In this document: piece after piece, positions 11,871 through 23,010 of the stretch
Layout of the letters: every line of letters starts with the position of its first letter
Numbering within the stretch: position 1 is the first letter of the stretch
Assembly: GCA_946699065.1 (NCBI GenBank)
Contig: CAMPDV010001603.1
Location: 1-64,000, forward strand
Length of the DNA: 64,000 bases
From: Loxodes magnus
Taxonomy: Eukaryota > Ciliophora > Karyorelictea > Loxodida > Loxodidae
Direction: 5' to 3'
Notes under the pieces: model-generated
Seen by the model: only the letters and a program-made list of their open reading frames with translations
Told to the model about the DNA's origin: nothing
Databases searched by the model: none
Position numbers and translations under genes: made by a program

Positions 11871-12723
11871 TCAACTGTAAATGTCTTCATCTGAATCAAT
11901 TTCAAACTGAGATAATTCTTCTTTCTCTTCAATAAGCTCATAGAATTGTTTTTCCATCTTCTTGTAATTTTTCTCCAGCTTCTCTAAACAAATTCTAAGG
12001 TCATTGTTGTCCTTTTAAAGCTATTAATTCTGTTACTATTAATTACCAAGATCCTGTTTGATTAATGTCAAAACTTGAATCATCTAATATCAGCTTCTTT
12101 CTGTAAATACCTCCAGAGTAGTTACAATATAGCCTCCTCGATGTTCCAAATTCTTTACGGTGCTGCTCAAGCACTCTTCTTCACTTCGGACATTACCTCA
12201 AAAAATGCCCAGCCTTTTGACAACAATAGCAACGCTTTATTAAGAGCTTGAATTAAAATTTTTATTCTGTTTACATTTTTTCAATTTCCATCTTGTCTGT
12301 TTGAGGTTAGTTTTTTTTGATTGGTAATCGATTTTCTTCTTTAATTTTCTATTGATTGCTAATAGTTTTTTTTCTAATAGTTCAAATTAGGAAGTTAAGG
12401 CTTCAATTTAAAACTAAACTTTACTTACCAATGTCTTGATCTTCCTTTTTTCTATCTTACAAAAGAAGCCGAAGATTCAAGTTTTCCTCCTTCAGGATCT
12501 ATATTTCGGTTTCATTTTCTCAATTAATGAATAAAGCTAAATAATGTCTTGCTCGTGGGGTTTCTCAACTTTTTTTCAGTTTGGTAGGAAATTCCGTATT
12601 TCCCAATCCTTAACAGGAGTAGATTTATCTTTTTTGAATTCTTGGTTCTTGTTAGTTAATTGAGACTTAAGATTGATCTTTAAGGTTAGAATTTAAGGTT
12701 TAGATTCCCGGTTTTTTTTCCAT
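11871..12723 (-). pseudogene. Coiled-coil protein with CCHC zinc knuckle, frameshifted
   Basis: N-terminus MEKKPGIQTLNSNLKDQSQ is open for 65 codons to a TGA. Coil segments follow in shifted frames (NETEIQILKEENLNLRLLLQ; FELLEKKLLAINRKLKKKI). The knuckle RCYCCQKAGHFLRQC at 12190-12231 has complete C-x2-C-x4-H-x4-C spacing, with Gly before His as in nucleocapsid-type nucleic-acid-binding knuckles. After it come RRVLEQHRKEFGTSRR and GGIYRKK, matching TGIYKKK in other copies. Last is a coil (CLEKLEKNYKKMEKQFYELI) with an acidic end SDEDIYS and TGA. Several frameshifts separate these parts. It is comparable in role to LINE ORF1 or Gag-like RNA-binding proteins. Confidence 0.7.
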
Positions 12724-12744
12724 TTTTTATAACATTAAATTTAT

Positions 12745-12884
12745 ATTTTCTACATTTAGTCATTTTAAATTTCCTTACATTTTAAAAGCATATAACTACA
12801 TATAATTTAAAGATGGAATAACTATAGAAAACATAAAGCAAATAATTTTAATTTAGTTACTTATTATTTAATAATTATTTTAAG
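12745..12884. other. AT-rich spacer
   Basis: No gene recognised. Confidence 0.35.
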
Positions 12885-15130
12885 TTAACTTTACTCCACT
12901 AATAATATCTTCCCTAAATTGAAGTCTTTAACCTTTCTATCTTTGTAAGTCTGCTAGCTTCTAAATAACGTTGTAGGACCTTAAGATTTTTACCTTACTC
13001 ATCGATTAAATTTCATTTTATTTAGTTGCATCCATATAAATTTAAATTTCTTAAGTTATTTCATATTGAATAGTAAAAATCTTACTCGTTTTTGAATATA
13101 AATCCTTCTTAGTTCAAATCATCATTATGACTTAAATCCAAATTTTATAAATAGTCACAATTTTTTATTATTTTTACTAAATCTTCATTCTATACTAAAC
13201 ATGAAGATAGCTTCAATGTAGTTAACTTTTAGATTCTCACAATTTAATCCATCCAATTATCTTTCAAAAAAGTGCATTAATACAATGAAAGATGAATTAG
13301 ACTATAGCAATATTTACTAATTGTTTCTAGAGTTTAATTAGATATATTTCTTATTAGCCTTAATTCTACTGTTTTCAGTTTGTTACAATTTTAAAATATG
13401 AAATTTAAAGCTTCATCAGTCATTTGAATCAAATTCCTAAAATATAGTTCCTCTAATTTCTATATATATTATCCTATAGATCTAATAGTATAATCTTTAA
13501 GTTAGCTTAAAATTTATTAAGTTTAACATTCTTAAATTTTGGGTATTTTTTAGAATAAGAGCAAACGTTTCATCTTATAATTAATTAAGCCCTTCTAGTG
13601 TTAATTTGTATAAGGAAGTGAGTTACAATAAGGCATTTTATTGCTTATTCCTTATTATTAGTTCTAGATTTCTTCTTGATTTGGTTTATTTTTAAATTAA
13701 TTTCTTTAAATTAAAGATAGTTTTTATAAATTTGGAGTAGTCTATAAATAAAGATATGAGGGATTGATCATTAAAAGGCATGCAATAATGTATAGAAATG
13801 TTTTAAAGTTTGATTAAACTTAAATTATATTAACTAAAGCTTTAAATTTGTTCTTAATTTCAATTGTTTATTTACTTATTTGAACCTATTTCTAAGTTAC
13901 CATTAATCTACTTTCATTTTTAGTTTTCTAAGATTTGGAGCATTTTGAAGTAATTAAAAGAAAAATTGTACTTAAATTGTCATTTAGTTTCCTATTTCTA
14001 TATATTCAAGTTAGTTTCACTTATTAGAAAAGAAATTAGTCACTGCTTCTATATTTAAATTCTTAAACTAAATCTTAAATCTAATAAGTTTAAACTCGTT
14101 TAGTTACTTTAAATTTTATTTTTACAGATAGTATGCATTCAATAAATTAATACAAATCAAATTAGGACATTAGGTTATGAAATCCTATGTGTTATTGTTA
14201 TTTCTAGTTCTTTAATAAAGTTGCCTTTTACCATTAAAAAGCTTTTAATACACTCATTATTTATCTTTTCACTCTTAATTTTTATTACTTTTAAGTTTAA
14301 ATCTTAGCAATTATTTATTAAGAACTAACCTGTTATATTTTCTATAGAAATAAGAGAGATATATTCTAAATTAGGTAAACTCTTCATCAATTTTAAATCA
14401 TTATCTGTTATATTTATTTTCTGAATATCTAGATGCTTTAAGTTTTGGCAGCTTGATAAATCAGGTATATTACTAATAATTTAATAACCTAAGCTTTTTA
14501 AATTAATTTCTTATATCTTTACATGTTAGCCTTTTTTAATATTTTTCAGTCTAAAATCTATACATCTATTAAACTCTTAAATTACTTAATTTCATACTTT
14601 CTGAGATAGGAAAGATGCATTTAAATCTATTTGCTTGATATCTGAATAAGCTATTTATTTAAAAAATCAATATAATCTACTTTTAGTTTATTTTTCATCA
14701 TCTTCATTAATTTTTATTTGTAATTGTAAATTTTAAAGGTGAACTTATAGAAGTATTTGCTAACTTACTATAAAGCTTTTATTTCTTTATTATTTAAATG
14801 CTAAAATACTTAGGTAACGATATTCTTGTTTTTCCAAAAAATGCCATTTACGCTCTATTCTTAGATTTTAAGTTCCTTATTCATTTAAACTTCATTGATT
14901 ATCTTTTATTAATCATATGTTTTATCTAAATCTTCTATCTTGCTAATATCAGGAGATTCTTTTTTTAAGTGTTATTGGTGTTAAGTAGTCTAAATATTCT
15001 ATATGATACTATTTTCTTATTACTATAGATTTTAAAACTTTCCTAGAAGCTATTATTTTAATAGTCCTATTCTAAATATTCTAAAGCCTAGTTATAGCTT
15101 TTAGATTTTGAACAAGAAATGCTCTTGTTT
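12885..15130 (-). pseudogene. Leucine-rich-repeat protein, copy B, broken
   Basis: Same order as copy A. The best preserved part, on the minus strand near 14480-14180, reads NIPDLSSCQNLKHLDIQKIN, LPNLEYISLISIENITG, NNCQDLNLKVIKIKSEKIN and FIKELEITI. This is a run of leucine-rich repeats with Cys/Asn positions. The N-terminal part (KSYNQALEYLEQDY) and the basic C-terminus near 12885 also match the other copies. Frameshifts are visible (for example after TITHR), so this copy is probably a pseudogene. TAG and TAA occupy positions that are Gln in other copies. Confidence 0.6.
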
Positions 15131-15360
15131 GGCTACATTTATAAAATAAAAAAAGAAATGGAGTAGATAATAAATATGAAAGAAATTAAATAATTAATCT
15201 CTTAAACTAAAGATAAATTATTATTATATATTATTATAATAAATAAAGTCATCCCTAAGAAACTATTTACTTCTTTTAACAATATTTTATAATATTAAAG
15301 CTTTTAATTATGATTAAGAAAGTTATTATTATTCTTTTAAAAAATCCTTTAAGTACTATT

Positions 15361-15556
15361 CAGTTCTGCGGAAGGTTTTTTTAGAGTAGGTTTTTCCTTC
15401 TTACCCATCAATCTTGGGGGTCAGTATAAAGATATCAATAATTTGTTTCCTTATTTCACTTTTATCAGCGTGGACCGTTTTATGCCAAGGTAGCTCGGTC
15501 TCCCAAAAGTGGTCCAAACCTTTTATGATTCTAATAAAAACATTATCAGCTATCAT
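15361..15556 (-). CDS. Unknown protein, second segment of the GC-rich island
   Basis: ATG at 15556-15554 overlaps the end of the preceding frame by a few bases (ATGATAGCTGA). It reads MIADNVFIRIIKGLDHFWET, LPWHKTVHADKSEIRKQI and LTPKIDGQEGKTYSKKTFRR. The frame stays open beyond 15361 into AT-rich sequence, where it is probably no longer meaningful. The overlap could be a start-stop arrangement or simply a frameshift within one gene. Family unknown. Confidence 0.35.
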
Positions 15557-15722
15557 TGACTTTCAGATTTGCTAGTTGGCTCAAAAAGAGGATTATTGAG
15601 AGGACAGAGTGACTTTGCTTTGCTGACCTTCTTTTAGCATAAATTGTTTGCTCCAGTCAGTGTGGAATCATACCTGAAAAGACTTTCTAAACACCAGTAA
15701 GAGTATCATTTAATCCTCTGCT

Positions 15723-15995
15723 TCACAGAGGCTTTAAATAGCTCAGATATAAATGGTAGTCGTAGACCTCGCACGCATACTGGTTAAGCTGGAGTTTTCC
15801 CTATAGGGTAACCTCGTATAGATTCCGGTCTTGGACTAACGGAATTTCTCCTTCACTGGTCGTTGAAATCAGATGCGCAGACACTCCCCTTCCATAAGGC
15901 ATGTTCGACTTTAGTAACATAAAAAGTCGGGAAACAGCATTTGGAAAGTCGACTGTCTAGAGTGGAGCGGATAACGCGACCGTACTAGCCTCCAT
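15723..15995 (-). CDS. Unknown protein, first segment of the GC-rich island (90 aa)
   Basis: ATG at 15995 to TGA at 15725-15723. It begins MEASTVALSAPLQTVDFPNA, and its centre reads MPYGRGVSAHLISTTSEGE and EVTLQGKLQLNQYACEVYDY. There is no signal peptide and no motif I can name. After the TGA the same frame continues SRGLNDTLTGVQKVFSGMIPH, a second TGA, then LEQTIYAKRRSAKQSHS to 15548. The real protein may therefore have been longer, with TGA replacing a sense codon (Trp would fit both places). In-frame sequence upstream of the ATG also looks coding, so the start is uncertain. Confidence 0.4.
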
Positions 15996-16186
15996 TGTAT
16001 CTGTATCCGATATCTTTTCCAAATATAGAGTAATTCCTTACTGAAGCGAAAAGTAGGAAGTTCTAACTTTAATACTCTTATTGATCCCTCTGTCCCTTCA
16101 AGCTTATCACAAAAATTTGTGTAAGGAAATTGAGTTTCTGATATAATTTACCAACGGAAATAATTTATATCTTTAAAAATAAGAAT

Positions 16187-16950
16187 AATAATACATTTAA
16201 TTCTAACAAAAAACTTAATAATAAAAAGCAAAATTAATCTAAAGAGTCATTTACACAATTAGTTCATTAAAGAATAGTAAACCTAAAACAAGAGTTAAAA
16301 TAATATAAATAAAAGGTTCAATTATTAGAATAAATACTAGAGAAAATAGGCAAAGAACTAAACTTTTAATTTCCATTTATTAGAGGAGATTATCAATGAT
16401 TTAATTTCAAATGGAACAAGAAATATATAAGATTAATTACTAATTCAATAAATTCCTCAAATTTTTAATATTTATTTACGTAATTCTTTTATTAAATAAA
16501 AGAACTGTAAGAAAAACTGTCATTATATTAGAAATTATTAAAAGGCTGAATAAATAATAAGGATTTGCCCTTATGAATTTAGAATAAAACGATTTGCAAT
16601 AAGAGATTAGAAGAAAAATAAAGTTATTACATATGATTAAAGCTCATCATTATAAAAGAAACTGAAATAATTTAGAAATTTATAACAAAAATAAATTGAT
16701 CATTTTGGACATTTATTTGAAATTTGACCAATAAAGACGTAACTAATCTTTAGAAATAATTTCTTACAATTCGAGATTTAACTAACCTAAAAATTAATTT
16801 ATTCAAGGACCTGGATTAAAACTTAATAAACTAAAGTTTAAAAGCAAGGATAGAGAATTAACGAAGTCCTAATCAAATCTTTTTTGGAGAAAACAAGTAA
16901 TTATTAGATGGTTTTCCAGATAATCTTGAAACACTATAAGCTTAACTTAA
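16187..16950 (+). pseudogene. Coiled-coil protein family C, copy 1, broken
   Basis: The ciliate-code frame from about 16193 reads TQLVHQRIVNLKQELKQYKQ, then VQLLEQILEKIGKEL and FPFIRGDYQ, then TGA at 16397-16399. It continues in frame FNFKWNKKYIRLITNS and KELQEKLSLYQKLLKG. A second copy at 46345-47200 shares QLVHQRI, EQILEK and KWYINWMRLI in the same order. The early part is a probable coiled coil. The later part is Lys/Asn-rich. I recognise no catalytic domain. It is broken by TGA codons. Confidence 0.45.
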
Positions 16951-17668
16951 TCTTTTTTATCTTATATTTAAACTATAACTTATATCTACAATCTATTTCT
17001 ATTTATTTAAAAATCTATTTAAATTTATTTATACCTACAACTTAAATATGAAAATTTAGGAATATCTAAATAATTGTTTTAAAACAAAAGTATAACTAAA
17101 ATAATTATAAGAGGCAATATTAAGTAAATTTAAGGAAATGTAAATAATAAATTAGTTTAAAATATTAATAATATTTAGCTTAAAAATACTTAAATTATAC
17201 TAAAATTAACATTCTAAAATGTATTTATTTATTTACCTATTTTTGTAATTTTTAAACTACTAATTTCTTTAAAGTTACTATTGCATATTAAAGTAAATTA
17301 AAAAACGATTTAAGTATTTTATTTAAATCTAAAATTAATTTATAGTATAAGAAAGCCATAGATTTTAATACTTAACTTATGAATATACAAATATTAAAGA
17401 AGTATGTTAGAAAAAAGTTTGATTATAGAAAATAATAATTAAATGATATTTGCTTATTTAAGTTAAGGATAAATCTTAATATAAAATAAAGAGATTTATA
17501 ATTAAGATTAATTAAAAGAAATTAAAATTAATCTAAACTTCTATATCTATTAAATTTAAATACCTACAATAAAATATACCTACTATATGCATTTACATTT
17601 AGTTACAGATATAGGTTAAAAGGACTTTTTATAAAGAAACATTTTTACTGTTAAAATTAGTTTGTTTT

Positions 17669-18513
17669 AAAAGAAAAAAAAATGGATTAATCTCTTCGAC
17701 TCTAAAAAAATTAACTTAGAAACCTAAAGAGAAAAGCGGCAAAAGAAATTTAGAAAAAATAATAACAATAGGAGGAGTCAAGCTCTTCTTCAGAAGGTAA
17801 AGTTATGGTAGGATAAATAGAGATAAGTTAACCTAAAAAAGAAACTAATCAAAAACTTTAAATTTAATTAGACCAAATGTAAAAAGTAATCTCAAATTAT
17901 GAAGAAACAACTTACAACTTAGGCGAAAAAATACGGGAACTAATGAGTAACATAGAAGATTAGAACAACGAATTACTAATACTTAGAAGATAACTTATTT
18001 GTAGCAAATTAATAACGGAAGAATAACTCTGAACTTAATCATAATAAAATTTTAAATACGACACGAAAATGGAAATAGAAAAAATACCAATAGAATTAAA
18101 AACAGAATTGAATCCAGAAAAAGAAATGATTGCAACAAGTTTCATTAAAAGATTAGAAAATATAGAAAATAAATTATCATAAAAAAGAACGAAATAAAGA
18201 CAATAATACAAACTTTGTTTGATGTTGCAAATCAAGTCAACATATTTAAAAAACTGTTGATAATGAAAGAAAATAAACGAATAAGAGCAGAAAAGAACAT
18301 GGAGACAACTCAATAAACTATGAATAACTCCAACAGGGATCTACAAATAAAAGCTTTTTGCAAGACCACTTGAACGGTTACAGTGGTAACCTTCCACTTA
18401 ATAAAAAGGTCGTGGATCACACCCACGTTAAAAAAACTGTCCGCAGGAACTGGTTGCAATTCCAGAGAATGCAAAACTCTACTAACTTTAAGTATATTAT
18501 TATTATTATTATT
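17669..18513 (+). mobile_element. Zinc-knuckle retroelement, copy 2, with 14-bp target-site duplication
   Basis: Exact direct repeats AATTAGTTTGTTTT at 17655-17668 and 18514-18527 flank an 845-bp unit with the family layout. It has a short A-rich leader, ATG at 17682, the coiled-coil/knuckle frame and three short stems: GTGG..CCAC (18383-18397), CGTGG..CCACG (18411-18427) and CTGG..CCAG (18450-18465). A (TAT)n tail runs into the right-hand duplication. Confidence 0.8.
17682..18032 (+). CDS. Zinc-knuckle protein of copy 2, N-terminal 116 codons
   Basis: MDQSLRLQKNQLRNLKRKAA begins a basic N-terminus. A Gln/Ser-rich stretch follows (QEESSSSEGKVMVGQIEI), then a coil (LDQMQKVISNYEETTYNLGE; IRELMSNIEDQNNELLILRR). 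The frame ends at TGA 18030-18032 because one base is missing relative to the copies at 59384 and 56113. The remains of the knuckle appear at about 18230 (Cys-Lys-Ser-Ser-Gln-His) in other frames. Against the copy at 59384 many codon differences are silent, including TAA/TAG exchange at Gln and AGA/CGG at Arg. This indicates past selection on the protein. Confidence 0.65.
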
Positions 18514-18527
18514 AATTAGTTTGTTTT

Positions 18528-20214
18528 TTTTCAGAATTTTTGCTTTATATTGTATTGATTAAAGATAAAAATAATAAAATAGTTATTTAGGAGATTGACT
18601 CTTATGTGACTGATCTTTGAATATGGAAAAAAGTTTTAAAATGTGTATTAAAAAAATTTATTTTATAAAAAGACTAACGCATCTATTTATATTTCTAAGG
18701 GTGATATTTTAATATTTTTTGAATAATTATTAACTAATAGCGCGCACATTTATTTTAATTCTTATCACTTAGTGGATTTGATAAGGTTATTAGCCAAAAT
18801 AAAGAATCTAAAAATACTGATAGAATCTCTCTAATAATTGCAAAAAGAGTAATTAAATAGGTTTTAGAACTTATAGTTAGAGACGAATACAATAAAAACA
18901 CAAAGAATGTCATTAAGAAATAATAGTAGCAGGTTACAGATTAATAAATTATATTTTTAGCTTTTAAAAGCCTAATAAATTAAAATATCTAGCTAAAATA
19001 AAATATTTTCTCTAACTATTACATTTCTATATTCAAAGTTTCCATTCATCTTATAGTTATAGCATCTAATAGAAGATACTAATATAAACTATTTTACTTA
19101 TTATAAAAAATCTGAAAACTATATTTTTAATGCATTCATATAATAAATCTAAAAGAAATTGAGTAATTATTGTATATCAACCCTAAAATTTTTTAATAGA
19201 AAGACTAACGAATCAAGAAAAAAGGAAATAAGAAGAGTAAAATTTCTTATTTATAAAAAGTGAGAAAATAAATCTAAATATATTAATGATAATTAAAAAT
19301 TAAATAGCTGAAAAAATTAATTCTACTTTAAAGAATTTCGCTAGAATATCCATCTCTGCTAAATATTAATCATATTATCTTAGAAGCTTCTAGATAATTA
19401 GTAAAGTAAATGACAAAATAAATAGAAAAGAGCAGATGGTATCAAAACTGTAAATAGTTTATTTATATTATTTACATTTTTTTTCTATTTAAATTTGATA
19501 ATAATATATCATGAAGGTATTCAATTCAAGCTACCTCTAACGAATAATTACCTATTTTAACAGAAATTTTAAAAGAGGTTTGAAATTGCTGGAGAAAATA
19601 GATTTTACATAATTTTTTACATACTATTTTAAGTAGGTTGAATACCTTTTACAAATATCTTATATATAATTATAGATTATTGCTATACAATCTTAGTAAA
19701 TTTCTCCATAAATTGTATCCTTTTATCTTCTTTACAACTCTAAAGCATCTACAATTTTAAATAAGTGATAGATAGAATTGCGGAATATTATTCCTTCAAT
19801 AAGTTAATATTTATTAAATTACATTTTTGCTTTATATTTATATCAACCAGTTTCTCAGACATACATAGTGGTATATTTTTTAAATAAGCAACATTTTTTT
19901 TATGGAAAAAGTACAAATTTAATTATTAAATAATAATAATTTTAAAGAACAGAAAACAACTAATTAGTAAATTGTTAATACTAATAAAAAAATAGATTTA
20001 AGAAAATTATAAATACTAAATACTTTAAAATTATATTTTTTCAGCTTTTTATTGAAATTCTTTAAAAAAAACTGATGTAAGAAAATAGAAAATAAAATAC
20101 TAATAATTTAATTACTATACTAATTTCATAGAAAGATTATTATTTATTTTTTAATTTTAGGAGAGCTAAGATTTTCATTGCTAATTACGCTAAATATCTT
20201 TTTACCTGTTATCA
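18528..20214. other. AT-rich stretch without recognisable gene
   Basis: I see no domain or repeat I can name. At the right end, 20207-20225 holds a short inverted repeat (TGTTATC..GATAACA). Confidence 0.4.
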
Positions 20215-20455
20215 CAGGATAACAACCGATGATAATTTATGGAAAAAGTGATCACCATGAGTATTGAATGCATATTCTATCATCATAAATTTTCAAGACT
20301 CTATCATTATCGGATATTCTTTCACCCGCATTTATTTCAAGATCTTGAATTCAGCCAGTTACTGTACTTCTCAAATTTTAGAGGTTTATTCAAACATTTT
20401 AAAATCCCATTCTACCTCTCTTTTTTTAGTAAAGATTTCATTCGAATATAAGTAA
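20215..20455 (-). pseudogene. Possible coding fragment, unidentified
   Basis: The minus-strand ciliate-code frame reads EIFTKKREVEWDFKMFEQTS, TGA, EVQQLAEFKILKQMRVKEYP, TGA, and MMIEYAFNTHGDHFFHKLSS to a TGA near 20220. Composition is protein-like and both internal TGA codons could replace Trp. Plus-strand frames over the same bases are more hydrophobic and look like shadows. No family recognised. Confidence 0.25.
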
Positions 20456-20689
20456 TATAAAATTAAGTATTTAATTTCTATCTTAAATATATCCTTTTTA
20501 AACTACCTTAGCATTATACAAATATTGATATCAACTTATTTAAATGAATTTTAAATATAAAATTTAAAATTCATTAATTTAGCTTTACGAAATTTTAAAC
20601 TATCTTTAAATCTAAAATATCTTAAATAAGTTTTAAAGATGAAATTACTAAATATCATATAAATAGGTTTATGCTTATACTTAACTATT

Positions 20690-23010
20690 TTTAATATTAA
20701 ATAATAGTCTTAAATTAATCTTCCTCTAGCAATAAAATCTTCCCTAAATAGAAATCTGTCTGTCTTCTTTCAATGTAAATCTGTTATTTTCTAATATATC
20801 GTTACATAGCTTATATGGCTTTAGTTTTATATTTACTAAGTAAAATCTCATTTTATTTAGTCGCATTTAGAAAAATCTATAAGTTTTAAGTTATTTCATA
20901 TTGGATACAAAACTCCTTTTTCATCTTAGAATATAAAACCTTCTTAAGTCAACAAATCATTATTTATTAAATCCAATCGTTATAAAAAATGAGACTATTT
21001 TTTATTATTTTAAGTAAATCTTCATTTCTTACTCGACATTCACCTAGTTTTAATGTAGTTAACTTTTAGATTTTAACAATTAAATAAATCCAATTTTCAT
21101 TATATAAATTACATTATTGCAAAGAAAGATAATTTAGGCTCTAGCAATATGTATTAATAGTTTCTAAGTCTAGTTTGATATATTTAGAATTTAATTTAGT
21201 TCTATTTATTTTAGCTTTTTACAGTTTTAGAATATGAAGTTTAAAGTTTCATCTTTCACTTAAAATAAGTTTAGTAAGCTTATTTCTTCTAATTAAATAT
21301 TATTAGATACCTATATTTCTAAGAGTCTAGTCTTATAGCTATCTCAAATTTTATAGTTTTAAAAAATCTTAAATTTGGAGTATTATTAAGAATTAAGTCT
21401 AAAGTCTCATCTTGTATATTTCCATTTTAAAGTATAATTTAGTATAATTCTAATAGTTAAATATGAATACTTAATATTGTTAATCCCAATTTAAGTTTTA
21501 CTATTTTTCTTATTACTATGATTGATACAAAAATAGATCTTAAACATAGTTCTTTTAAATTTGGTGTATTTTATAGTAAATGAATTAGAGATTGATCATT
21601 TAAAGGTATGCTATTTGTCTATATCAATTTTTTTAAGATTATCTAAATTTAAATTATAGTAGTTTAAGCTAGAAAATCCTTCCTCATTTTAAATGTCTAT
21701 CTTATCTAATCTTGTTTAAAAGAGATTATCAAACTAACTTCATTTTAACTCTTAAAGTATTGGAGCATTATTGAAGTAAATAAAAAGAAAAATTTTTCTT
21801 AAAATGTTATATAGTTACTTATTTCAATTGCTTCAAGCTAGTTTCATACTTATATAGAAAAGAAATAAATCAATGCTTCGATACTAAAATATCTTAATTA
21901 AATCTTTAAATTCTTTAAATTCAAACTCTTTAAATATTTTAAAACCCTCATTTTGTAAATCTCATGCCTTCGATAAATCTATACAACATAAATTTTGGAC
22001 ATAAATAAAAAAATTATTGAACTGAATTGTTTATTTCTAGTTCTTAAACAAGATTTCCTTTTATCACTAAGAAACTTTTTAATAAAATCGTTATTTATCT
22101 TTTCACTGATTATTTTTATTGTTTTTAAGTTTAAATCTTAGCAGTAATTTATTAAGAATGAGCCTGTTATATTTTTTTACTTTTTAAAGAGAAATAAATT
22201 CTAATCTGGGTAAATCCTTCATAAATTTTAAATTATTATCTGCTAGTTTAATAGAAAAAATATCCAGCTTCTTTAAGTTTAAACAACTTGATAATCATGG
22301 GTATCTCCTTAATAGTTGAAAAAGTTTAGTTTTATATTTTAATTTCTTCAATTTTGTAATGTTAACGATGGTTAATATTATTCTGCCTAAAACTTATACA
22401 TCTATTAAACTCTTTTATTACTTGATTTCATACTCTCTAAGATAAGTTACTTATATAAAGATATATTTGCTAAATAATCTTAATAAGCTATTTATTTTAA
22501 TGATCAATATAATCTATTTTTATTTAATTTTTCAATATCTTCATTATCTCTCAACTCTAGCTATTAAATCCTATAGGTGAATTTATTGAAGAATTTACTT
22601 ATTTATTATAAAACTACTATTTCCTAAATACTCAAATATTAGAATACTTAGTGAATGATATTCTTATTTTTTTCAAAAAATGTCCCTTATACTCCTTACT
22701 TATGTTTTAAGATCCTAGTTTATTTAAACTTCATGCTTAGTTTTTTATTTCTTATAAGCTTAACTTGAATTTTCTAAATTGTTAGTATCAGGAGATTATT
22801 ATTTTAAGCTTTTTGAAGGCAATTTAATTTAAATTTTATATCCAATATTTCATTCCCTAATTTAAAGATTTAAGCATTCTTAGCATTTAGTATTTTATTA
22901 ATCACTTTCATGGTATTTTTAAATCTTGTATTAATTTATGCATTTGGAGCAATAAATACTATTGTAAGACTACATTTATAAAAATAAGTAGAAATATAGT
23001 TGAAAATAAC
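20690..23010 (-). pseudogene. Leucine-rich-repeat protein, copy C, broken
   Basis: It aligns with copies A and B over its whole length. Near 22320-22150 the minus strand reads LSSCLNLKKLDIFSIKLADN and FMKDLPRLEFISL, and then NYCQDLNLKTIKI after a frameshift. The C-terminal end near 20740 (FRED.I) corresponds to the basic ends of the other copies. Several indels relative to A and B make this copy a likely pseudogene. Confidence 0.55.

Larger units (their letters stand above)
11774..12730 (-). mobile_element. Zinc-knuckle retroelement, copy 5 (distinct subfamily), with 14-bp target-site duplication
   Basis: Exact direct repeats AACATTAAATTTAT lie at 11760-11773 and 12731-12744. On the minus strand the order is A-tract, ATG at 12723, coil, CCHC zinc knuckle (12190-12231), second coil, TGA at 11873-11871, a palindromic 3' end and an (AATT)n tail next to the left duplication. 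It is longer (957 bp) and more diverged than the other copies, and it keeps a C-terminal coil they lack. Its last bases (AGTTAAAAATTAATTAATTA on the minus strand) resemble the end of the GC-rich element at 39600-39914 (AGTTGAAATTAATTAATT). This suggests that both use the same retrotransposition machinery. Confidence 0.8.
15361..16110 (-). pseudogene. GC-rich coding island of unknown family
   Basis: This stretch is far GC-richer than any neighbour and ends abruptly at about 15360. On the minus strand one frame runs from about 16060 (GITLYLEKISDTDT) through ATG 15995 to TGA 15548-15546, with only two in-frame TGA codons (15725-15723 and 15659-15657). A second frame then begins at ATG 15556. Amino-acid composition is balanced (Gly, Pro, Ala, Val, Trp present), unlike chance frames in AT-rich DNA. 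Upstream at about 16110-16030 a different frame (KLEGTEGSIRVLKLELP) looks equally coding, so a frameshift may lie near 16060. I cannot name the family. It could be a transposon or virus-derived gene, or a gene from a GC-richer donor. Confidence 0.45.

Noticed and set aside
20239-20451. Plus-strand frames of 63-70 codons starting MEKVITMSIECIF and MNAYSII
   Set aside because: Hydrophobic, Phe/Tyr-rich composition typical of the complement of a Lys/Glu-rich minus-strand frame.
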